From positions 1-49,619 of the forward strand of contig JAFSCH010000055.1 in NCBI GenBank assembly GCA_017436865.1: a DNA stretch of 49,619 nucleotides, read 5' to 3'. Source of the DNA: Lachnospiraceae bacterium. GTDB lineage: Bacteria; Bacillota; Clostridia; Lachnospirales; Lachnospiraceae. Below, one piece after another: positions 24,844-32,389 of the stretch. The notes below the pieces were generated by a model, which was given only the letters and a program-made list of their open reading frames with translations, did not search any database and had not been told where the DNA came from. A program made the translations under genes and the position numbers. How positions within the stretch are numbered: the first letter of the stretch is position 1; each line of letters starts with the position of its first letter.

Positions 24844-27471
24844 ATGAATAAGAAAGAATACTGGAATTATTCTGAAGAAGATCTAAGAAAAGAATTTGGA
24901 GTGGAAAGAAATGGTCTTTCTCCAAAACAGGTTGAAGAAATTCGTGCAGAAAAGGGAGAAAATGTTCTGCAGGAAGGAAAGAAAAAGAGTGTACTAGAGG
25001 TGTTTCTAAGTCAGTTCTGTGATTTGCTGGTTGTTATATTGATTATAGCTGCTAGTATTTCGATGTTCTCAGGAAATATAGAGAGTACGATAGTCATTTT
25101 ATTGGTGCTTATTATGAATGCAATTCTTGGAACGGTTCAGCATGTAAAGGCTGAGAAGTCTCTTGATAGTTTAAAGCAGTTATCTTCTCCGAATGCAAAA
25201 GTAATACGAGATGGAATCAAACAGGAGATTCCATCAAGAGAAGTGGTTCCGGGAGATATTGTAATTCTTGAAGCTGGAGATATGATTGTGGCAGATGGGC
25301 GTATTCTTCACAATTATTCGTTGCAGGTAAATGAAAGTTCTCTGACAGGTGAATCTACGAATGTTGATAAGTCAGATGTAGTGTTGGAGGGGGATGTGCC
25401 GCTTGCTGATCGAATTAACATGGTATATTCGGGAAGTTTGGTTACTTATGGTCGTGCAGAAGTATTGATTACCGGAACTGGTATGAACACGGAACTTGGA
25501 AAGATTGCTGGATTAATGAATGCTGCAAAAGAGCGTAAGACTCCGTTGCAGGAAAGCTTAGATGAGTTTAGTAAAAAGCTTGCAATTTTGATTATGATTA
25601 TCTGTGCGTTAGTATTTGCACTTTGCTTATACCGACAGATGAATATGCTGGATTCCATGATGTTTGCAGTAGCTTTGGCTGTTGCAGCGATTCCTGAGGC
25701 ATTGAGTTCTATTGTGACGATTGTTCAGGCAATGGGAACACAGAAGATGGCGAAGGAAAATGCAATTATTAAGCAATTAAAGGCGGTAGAAAGTCTTGGA
25801 TGCGTGTCTGTTATCTGTTCTGATAAGACGGGAACCTTAACTCAAAATAAAATGACAGTACAGCAGGTCTACGTGGATGGAAAGGTGTTGGAATCAGAAG
25901 ATATTGACTTGTCTAGTCAGACACATAGATATTTGTTATATGATGCGGTGTTGACAAATGATTCTAGTATTGTAGATGGAAAAGGAATTGGAGACCCAAC
26001 AGAATATGCATTATTGGAGATGTTTAGAACCGTATCGGTCAATGAAAATAGTGTACTTGGCCAAGGTGGTGTGCATGAAGATATTATCCGACAAGCGATG
26101 CATAGACTGGAAGAAGTGCCTTTTGATTCAGACAGAAAATTAATGAGTACAAAATACAATTTGCATGGTGAGCCAACGATTTTAACGAAGGGTGCAGTGG
26201 ATGTTCTTCTAGACCGCTGTACGCATGTTCAGTACTCCGATGGAATTAAGGAAATGACAGAAGAGGAAAAGGAGAAGATTCGTAAACAGAATCAGAGCTT
26301 TTCAGAGAATGGACTTCGTGTTTTAGCTTTTGCCTACAAGGAATCAGATGAAGAATTGAGTATTCAAACAGAGAAAGATTTTACATTTTTAGGTCTAATC
26401 TCGATGGTTGATCCTCCAAGACCAGAATCGGTAGAGGCAGTTGCAAATGCAAAACGTGCAGGAATACGTCCGGTTATGATTACCGGTGATCATAAGATTA
26501 CAGCCGTTGCTATTGCAAAGCAGATTGGTATTTTTATGGATGGAGATATGGCTGTTACTGGTGCGGAATTGGATGCTATGTCTGAGGAAGAACTGGATAG
26601 TAAAATTGAAAAAATTTCTGTATATGCAAGAGTTTCACCGGAGAATAAAATCAGAATTGTGGAAGCATGGCAGAGAAAAGGAAATATTGCAGCAATGACA
26701 GGTGATGGTGTAAATGATGCACCAGCATTGAAAAAAGCGGATATTGGTGTTGCAATGGGAATTACAGGAACAGAGGTTTCCAAGGATGCTGCAGCAATGA
26801 TTCTGTCGGATGATAACTTTGCGACAATTATTAAGGCGGTTGCAAACGGTAGAAATGTATACCGTAATATTAAAAATGCAATTTTGTTCCTATTATCAGG
26901 TAATACAGCAGGTATTTTGTCGGTTTTATATACTTCGATTGCAGGACTTCCAGTTCCATTTGCACCGGTTCACTTGTTGTTTATTAATCTGTTGACAGAT
27001 TCACTTCCTGCGATTGCAATTGGTATGGAACCAGCAGATGATAAGTTGTTAGAGGAGAAACCGAGAGACCCTAAGGTTGGTATTTTAACTAAGGATTTTA
27101 TGATAACTTTGTTGTGTGAAGGTGCATTGATCGCGGTAACAACGATGATAGCATTCCACATTGGATTAGAGACAAGCGCAGAAATGGCATCAACTATGGC
27201 ATTTGCAACGCTGACGCTTGCAAGATTATTCCATGGTTTTAATTGTAGAGGTGAACAATCCATAGTTAAGCTCGGATTAGGCTCTAACAAATATAGCGTA
27301 TTAGCATTTTTAGGCGGGTTATGCTTACTTGCACTTGTACTATTTGTACCATTTTTGAGCAGTGTGTTTAGTGTGGCTTGTGTATCTACAACAGCAATTT
27401 TGCAGATTGTAATTTTTGCGATTATTCCAACGATTGTAATCCAAATTGTTAAAATGGTGAAAGGTAAATAA
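24844..27471 (+). CDS. P-type cation-transporting ATPase (P2, Ca2+/Mn2+ type)
   Basis: The start at 24844 follows AAAAGGAGATT; the upstream ATG at 24805 lacks a site. The 875-residue protein has the full P2-type layout: N-terminal cation-ATPase domain (YWNYSEEDLRKEFGV), actuator loop with LTGES, M4 motif AAIPEALSS, phosphorylation site D327 in CSDKTGTLTQNK, nucleotide region KGAVDVLLDRC, hinge TGDGVNDAPALKKADIG, and a C-terminal set of membrane helices. It should expel divalent cations from the cytoplasm using ATP. The manganese-type riboswitch directly upstream suggests Mn2+ export, with Ca2+ as the alternative. Length and motifs are complete. Confidence 0.92.
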   Translation: MNKKEYWNYSEEDLRKEFGVERNGLSPKQVEEIRAEKGENVLQEGKKKSVLEVFLSQFCDLLVVILIIAASISMFSGNIESTIVILLVLIMNAILGTVQHVKAEKSLDSLKQLSSPNAKVIRDGIKQEIPSREVVPGDIVILEAGDMIVADGRILHNYSLQVNESSLTGESTNVDKSDVVLEGDVPLADRINMVYSGSLVTYGRAEVLITGTGMNTELGKIAGLMNAAKERKTPLQESLDEFSKKLAILIMIICALVFALCLYRQMNMLDSMMFAVALAVAAIPEALSSIVTIVQAMGTQKMAKENAIIKQLKAVESLGCVSVICSDKTGTLTQNKMTVQQVYVDGKVLESEDIDLSSQTHRYLLYDAVLTNDSSIVDGKGIGDPTEYALLEMFRTVSVNENSVLGQGGVHEDIIRQAMHRLEEVPFDSDRKLMSTKYNLHGEPTILTKGAVDVLLDRCTHVQYSDGIKEMTEEEKEKIRKQNQSFSENGLRVLAFAYKESDEELSIQTEKDFTFLGLISMVDPPRPESVEAVANAKRAGIRPVMITGDHKITAVAIAKQIGIFMDGDMAVTGAELDAMSEEELDSKIEKISVYARVSPENKIRIVEAWQRKGNIAAMTGDGVNDAPALKKADIGVAMGITGTEVSKDAAAMILSDDNFATIIKAVANGRNVYRNIKNAILFLLSGNTAGILSVLYTSIAGLPVPFAPVHLLFINLLTDSLPAIAIGMEPADDKLLEEKPRDPKVGILTKDFMITLLCEGALIAVTTMIAFHIGLETSAEMASTMAFATLTLARLFHGFNCRGEQSIVKLGLGSNKYSVLAFLGGLCLLALVLFVPFLSSVFSVACVSTTAILQIVIFAIIPTIVIQIVKMVKGK

Positions 27472-27603
27472 AGTAAGAAAATGATACGGTACGCAAAAAT
27501 CCTATCGCTGAAAGCGATTTTAAATGGATTATTGCAAAACATCAAAGATGTCTCGTAATTATGAAGGTACTGAATAATTACGTTAAAAAACTAAATATAT
27601 GTA

Positions 27604-27644
27604 TAAAAAAGTTCGATATATAAATATATACCGAACTTTTTTTG
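27604..27644 (+). terminator. Intrinsic terminator
   Basis: AAAAAGTTCG (27606-27615) pairs with CGAACTTTTT (27632-27641), ending in seven T residues. It lies in the gap between the ATPase and the next gene. A weaker hairpin with arms ATCGCT and AGCGAT (27504-27518) lies closer to the ATPase stop. Confidence 0.8.
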
Positions 27645-27682
27645 TGAGATTAAGGAAAATATTTTTTTATGGAGGAGAGTCA

Positions 27683-28687
27683 ATGAACATTTCATATAAA
27701 GCATCAGATTTTTACAATAAAATATCTTCTAATGGAAATTCATATGTTTCCTCGTATCGCAAGAATGTTAGAGAGGCAGATTTGAATGTACAGAATTTAC
27801 AGAAGGATATTGAGCGTTTTCGAAAGAGTGTGCGTAAGCTTAAAAATTTTGATCCTGATACTATAACAAGTAACAAGCTTGAGAAATATTTAGAGAATTT
27901 TTCTGAGTCTTATAATAAATTAAAGGATTCTGGTGAAAAAATTACAGATAAGGAATTGTCAAAAACATTATCTAATCTGGATGATTTTATGAAAGAGAAT
28001 AAGAAGAGTTTGAAAAAACTAGGGTTAAAGGAGTCAAATGGAGAATGGGAATTTGATAGTGAAGAGTTAGAGGAGACAAAAGAGTCAGATGTTAACAAGA
28101 TGTTCAAGGGAAAAGATGCACTATTCAAGAAGCTGGATAAGCTAATGCGTAACGTTGAAAAGAAGGCAGATGAGGAAGAGTATCAGATTGTTTTGCGAAA
28201 GTTTCGAACAGTTACAAAATTCAGTGATGAGGAGATGTGGCAAGGTAGCTCTGCATTTTATGCTCAAAGGGTAGTTGGTGGGCTACAGGAGCTTAATATG
28301 CAGGTGCAGAATTATGATGCGGCTATAAACGATGCGGATACGACACAAGATATAAAGGAAGGTATCGATGCTTTTGTATGGGCATATGATGATCTTCTTA
28401 CAAAGGCGACAGATTCAGTTAGTAATTATACCAAATATATGATAGAGAAAACGAAGGAAGCAGAAACAGTTAATAACTTTTCGAAACTTGGAATTACGGT
28501 TGAAGATGATGGAAGATTGAAGTATTATTCAGATGCTATTATAAATGATACCTTTAAAGAAGGATATGCAGCACTCTTTGGAGAGAATGCTGCATATGGA
28601 AATCTAATGAAACAGTATGCGAAAGATATTTTTAATATAACGATGAAAACAGAAAGTCTTGGTATTACCATTGACAGTTATGCGTAG
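27683..28687 (+). CDS. Hypothetical helical protein with FliD-like repeats of motif
   Basis: The start at 27683 follows GGAGGAG at 27671-27677. I do not recognise the family with confidence. The 334-residue protein is hydrophilic, has no signal peptide, and is rich in Lys, Glu and Asp with coiled-coil-like stretches (residues about 25-60). Two short blocks, LKKLGLKESNGEWEFDSEEL and LGITVEDDGRLKY followed by ALFGENAAYGNLMKQYAKD, resemble the LGIT-x-DGxL-x-LDxxxL...LF motif near the C-terminus of flagellar cap protein FliD. A distant FliD or adhesin-like relation is possible. Its 3' end overlaps the convergent HAD gene by 10 bp. Confidence 0.6.
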   Translation: MNISYKASDFYNKISSNGNSYVSSYRKNVREADLNVQNLQKDIERFRKSVRKLKNFDPDTITSNKLEKYLENFSESYNKLKDSGEKITDKELSKTLSNLDDFMKENKKSLKKLGLKESNGEWEFDSEELEETKESDVNKMFKGKDALFKKLDKLMRNVEKKADEEEYQIVLRKFRTVTKFSDEEMWQGSSAFYAQRVVGGLQELNMQVQNYDAAINDADTTQDIKEGIDAFVWAYDDLLTKATDSVSNYTKYMIEKTKEAETVNNFSKLGITVEDDGRLKYYSDAIINDTFKEGYAALFGENAAYGNLMKQYAKDIFNITMKTESLGITIDSYA

Positions 28688-29499
28688 AAACCAAAATGTT
28701 TCAAGGCCTGGCCGATACCGTTTTTGCTGGATTTAGCGGTTACATAGGCAACTTGTTCGAAAAGTGAGACTGGAAAAGAGTTCCCCATTGCAATGCTATG
28801 TTTTACATAGGTGAGCATAGAGAGGTCGTTATTGCTGTCTCCGAGTGCATAGGCATTTTCTAATGGTAGACCGAAGTGGTCAAGAATGAATTGGATGCCT
28901 GTTGCTTTAGAGTAGCCGTGTGGTACGAATTCGCGAAAGACTCCGCCGCGGTCGATACAAGTGAAATATTTATCACTTACTGTTCGGAATTCGGCTAAAT
29001 CATTGATGTTATCAAACCATACAACAAATTTATCACATGTGAAATCATCGCATTCGGGATCATGTGACATATCACAATTGCAGTTTATAAAAGTATTGTA
29101 TTGACGTATTCCACCAGGAGTAACAAGAGGTCGTTTGGTATCGAAACGAACCTCTTGTTTTGACTCAAAGAGTAAATCAAGAGAGAAGTTTCTAGCATGT
29201 GTTAAAATCTCAGATACAACTTGATGTGACTGTTCCACATGAAGAAGTTCTTCTAATTTTCCGTTATTGTTGCAAAAAATATTTGTTCCGCAACCACAAA
29301 CATAACCATCAAATCCTATTTCGCGGAAGCGTTCTTCTACATAATCCATACAACGTCCGGTGTTTATAAACATAAGATGTCCATTCTCTCTTGCTCTGCG
29401 GATTGCTTCTTTGGTGTCATGAGGTATAGAGCCATCTATTTCAGAAGTAAGTGTGCCATCAATATCAAAAAATGCCACTTTTCGATTCATCATTTTCAT
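28678..29499 (-). CDS. HAD-superfamily Cof-type phosphatase
   Basis: The start at 29499 (MKMMNRKVAFFDIDGTLTSE) follows AAAGGAA. The 273-residue protein has HAD motif I DIDGT, motif II INTGR, and motif III/IV LGDSNNDLSML, with a C2-type cap between them. This is the Cof/YkrA class that removes phosphate from sugar phosphates or nucleotides such as FMN precursors. The substrate is not predictable. A double stem-loop (29522-29584) lies immediately upstream in its 5' leader, and a near copy precedes the XRE gene at 46277. Its last codons overlap the convergent hypothetical gene. Confidence 0.88.
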   Translation of the reverse strand: MKMMNRKVAFFDIDGTLTSEIDGSIPHDTKEAIRRARENGHLMFINTGRCMDYVEERFREIGFDGYVCGCGTNIFCNNNGKLEELLHVEQSHQVVSEILTHARNFSLDLLFESKQEVRFDTKRPLVTPGGIRQYNTFINCNCDMSHDPECDDFTCDKFVVWFDNINDLAEFRTVSDKYFTCIDRGGVFREFVPHGYSKATGIQFILDHFGLPLENAYALGDSNNDLSMLTYVKHSIAMGNSFPVSLFEQVAYVTAKSSKNGIGQALKHFGFYA

Positions 29500-29521
29500 A
29501 ATTATTCCTTTCTCAGATTCT

Positions 29522-29584
29522 GCGAATTTGAGCAAAGCACAAATTCGCCGTGTGAAAAATCTTTCGTCTATGGATTTTTCACAC
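29522..29584 (-). repeat. Double stem-loop leader element (copy 1)
   Basis: Two adjacent perfect hairpins: GCGAATTTG (29522-29530) with CAAATTCGC (29540-29548), and GTGTGAAAAATC (29550-29561) with GATTTTTCACAC (29573-29584). It lies just upstream of the HAD gene's ribosome binding site. A similar pair lies at 46338-46375. Function unknown; an mRNA-stabilising or dispersed palindromic element is possible. Confidence 0.75.
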
Positions 29585-29789
29585 TACCTGCCTTTCATTA
29601 GCTAAGTGCTATTGTAATAAATGCTATTATAATAGGAAAAGGAATATCTGTCAAAAGTGAAGTCAGTGATTGAACGTTACATTATTTTGTGCTAGTATTA
29701 GTATGCTATTGGAATTCAATGGTGTGTGATATGCAGCTTAAGGAAGTTGCAGAATGAATTTATTAAAACAAGAGAAACGAGGAAGAATA

Positions 29790-31196
29790 ATGGGTGGATT
29801 TTTTGGCGTAGCTTCAAAGCAGGATTGCGTATTTGATTTATTTTTTGGAATCGATTACCATTCGCACTTGGGAACAAGACGCGGTGGTATGGCGGTATAT
29901 GGCAAGGATGGCTTTAATCGTTCCATTCATAATATTGAAAATGCACCTTTCCGTACCAAATTTGACAAGGATATGCAGGAAATGTCAGGGCATCTTGGTA
30001 TTGGATGTATTTCTGATTATGAACCACAGCCGTTGATTGTGCGTTCGCATCATGGAACTTATGCATTAACAACGATTAGTAAGATTAATAATCAGGAACA
30101 GTTAACACAGAAGTTGTTTGATAGTGGCCATTCACATTTTCTTGAGATGAGTGGTGGTGATATCAATGCAACAGAGTTGATTGCAGCATTGATTAATCAA
30201 AAGGCAAATATTATAGATGGTATTCATCATGCATTAGAAGAAATTGATGGTTCTGTATCAATTTTATTAATGAATCAGGCAGGAATCTATGCGGCAAGAG
30301 ATAAGCATGGACGTACTCCTGTTGCGATTGGAAAAAAGGATGATGCATACTGTGTTTCTTTTGAAAATTATGCATATAAAAATTTAGGATATTCAGATTA
30401 TAAGGAGTTAGGACCGGGAGAAATCGTAGTTGTAACAGATAAAAATTGTGTTACTCTCATGAATCCAAATGAAGAAATGAAGATTTGTACTTTCCTTTGG
30501 GTATATTATGGATATCCTGCGAGTTCCTATGAAGGAAATAGTGTGGAAAATATGCGTTATCGTTGTGGACGTATGATGGCTCAGCGTGATAATGTAAAAC
30601 CGGATATCGTTGCCGGCGTACCGGATTCTGGAATTGCACATGCGATTGGTTATGCAAATGAGTCAGGAGTACCGTTCTCTAGACCATTTATTAAATATAC
30701 GCCTACTTGGTCACGTTCCTTTATGCCAACCATTCAAAGTCAGAGAAATCAGATTGCTAAGATGAAACTTCTTGCGGTAGAAGAACTCATTCGTGATAAA
30801 AGTCTTCTTTTAATTGATGACTCTATTGTTCGAGGAACCCAGCTTCGAGAAACAACAGAGTTCTTATATGATAGTGGCGCTAAAGAAGTGCATATTCGTC
30901 CGGCATGTCCTCCATTGTTATATGGTTGTAAATATTTGAATTTCTCTCGTTCCTCATCAGAGATGGATTTGATTACTCGTCGAGTAATTGATCGCTTAGA
31001 AAATGGTAAGGTTACAGAGGAAGTATTACAAGAATACGCAAATCCGGATTCAACAAAGTATGAGCAGATGGTAGAAGAGATTCGTAAGGAGATGAATTTT
31101 ACTTCACTTGCATTTGCGCGTTTGGATGATATGCTTGAGTCTGTTGGTATTGATAAGTGTAAGCTTTGTACTTATTGCTGGAATGGAAAAGAATAA
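29790..31196 (+). CDS. Amidophosphoribosyltransferase (PurF) paralogue lacking the N-terminal cysteine
   Basis: The start at 29790 follows GAGGAAG. The 468-residue protein is colinear with PurF: an Ntn glutaminase-like N-terminal domain (HSHLGTRRGGMAVYG, then SGHLGIGC, then SGGDINATELI) and a phosphoribosyltransferase domain with the PRPP loop LLLIDDSIVRGTQ. In PurF the mature protein begins CGVFGI and Cys1 attacks glutamine. Here the equivalent is MGGFFGV, with glycine in place of cysteine, so glutamine hydrolysis is probably lost. A C-terminal CKLCTYC cluster could bind metal. It may be ammonia-dependent or have a different role from purine synthesis. Single gene, followed by a terminator. 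Confidence 0.85.
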   Translation: MGGFFGVASKQDCVFDLFFGIDYHSHLGTRRGGMAVYGKDGFNRSIHNIENAPFRTKFDKDMQEMSGHLGIGCISDYEPQPLIVRSHHGTYALTTISKINNQEQLTQKLFDSGHSHFLEMSGGDINATELIAALINQKANIIDGIHHALEEIDGSVSILLMNQAGIYAARDKHGRTPVAIGKKDDAYCVSFENYAYKNLGYSDYKELGPGEIVVVTDKNCVTLMNPNEEMKICTFLWVYYGYPASSYEGNSVENMRYRCGRMMAQRDNVKPDIVAGVPDSGIAHAIGYANESGVPFSRPFIKYTPTWSRSFMPTIQSQRNQIAKMKLLAVEELIRDKSLLLIDDSIVRGTQLRETTEFLYDSGAKEVHIRPACPPLLYGCKYLNFSRSSSEMDLITRRVIDRLENGKVTEEVLQEYANPDSTKYEQMVEEIRKEMNFTSLAFARLDDMLESVGIDKCKLCTYCWNGKE

Positions 31197-31246
31197 AATA
31201 AATATGACAAAAATGCAATAATAAATGTGCATAAAACATGGTGCAT

Positions 31247-31297
31247 AATCGTGCGTTAATGCGATGGAAAATCGTTATTAATGCACGATTTTTTTTG
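31247..31297 (+). terminator. Intrinsic terminator after the PurF paralogue
   Basis: AATCGTGCGTTAAT (31247-31260) pairs with ATTAATGCACGATT (31277-31290) except for one mismatch, followed by T residues. Confidence 0.88.
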
Positions 31298-31498
31298 CTG
31301 TTGCATTTCAATAGTTGACATAAGAATATACTGTATATGTAATTCACTTCATAAAATAATCAAAAACGAAAAAGTTGCACAAGTCAGAGGAGATGCAAGT
31401 AAAATGCACAAAAAAACATAGTGCAATAAAACGTGCATCAACGTGCAAAATACAAGTGCAGTGAGAAAGGAAAAAAGAAAGTAAGTCAAAAAATAGTT

Positions 31499-32239
31499 AT
31501 GATCAATATGATTTTTCAGCAGAGGATTCTTGAATGCGGAAACAAAAGAAAAGAGTGGTATATAGAAATTCTTGATATTTTGACAAAGCCAGAATATGAT
31601 TGTTGCTATTTTATGTTATGGTCGAATTACTCAAGAGAAGGAAGCTATTATACACCATTCATTGCAGAAAAAAATCAAAATGGTACTTATCATGGACATG
31701 AGATGTTGGATTATTTTATTGAGATGTATAATAGTTCAAAAAGTGTTTTTGCATCGGACCAGAGTGCGATTATAAGGGATGTGAATGCAGGAAAAATAGT
31801 GGTGCCACAGGTTTTAGGTTATGAAGAATTGAGTGGTTATATTACTGCTCCTATCTCAAATAAGTTTATTTCGGAGAAAACAGAACTAAAGGCAAGAGTA
31901 AATAAGAAAGTAACAGAAGCAGAATTTAGGGTAGTAGGAAAAGAGGAAGAAGTTGTTATCCCTGCGAAGGTAAAAAACAGGCAGGTAACCGCTATTTTAA
32001 CAAAAGAAAACATAAAGAAGATGAAAGAGACTGCGAATGGAAAAATAGAGTTGTATGCAGATGGAAAAAAACTAGCATCAATCAATGTACTTTTAAATGT
32101 TGATATACCAGAAATGGAAATAGATACAGTGGATAACTTTGAAAACTATTTTGGTTTAGATACTCTATTAAATGGTAGTTGGGCAATTAATAAAGATAGT
32201 GGATGTGAATTAAATCTCAGTAATACGAAAGAAAAATAG
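31499..32239 (+). pseudogene. 3' remnant of a GH26 beta-mannanase with mannan-binding module
   Basis: From about residue 10 the frame reads ILECGNKRKEWYIEIL, then CCYFMLWSNYSREGSYYTPF and HEMLDYFIEMYNSSKSVFASD. This matches the end of glycoside hydrolase family 26, in which the Glu of the first block would be the catalytic nucleophile. An Ig-like segment follows (ITAPISNKFISEKTELKARV), then the start of a carbohydrate-binding module (NFENYFGLDTLLNGSWAINK, similar to CBM23), which stops after about 30 residues. There is no signal peptide, no acid/base half of the barrel, and no ribosome binding site. Both ends are truncated, so this is a relic of a secreted mannanase. Confidence 0.75.
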
Positions 32240-32321
32240 GTATAAAGCTTGTATATTTTCTATTGAGATAAATGAGAATATGGTATGGATTTGTTAGGAA
32301 ACGCTATCGTTGGTTAGATGC

Positions 32322-32348
32322 TTGACTTTTGGGTTATAAGGGTATAAT
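32322..32348 (+). promoter_or_regulatory. Probable promoter of feoAB
   Basis: TTGACT (32322-32327) and TATAAT (32343-32348) lie 42 bp before the start codon. The 15-bp spacing is short of the ideal 17, so this is moderate evidence. No clear DtxR-type palindrome overlaps it. Confidence 0.45.
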
Positions 32349-32389
32349 CTTAAAATGAAAAATGCTAAATAGTAATAAGAGGTATACAG

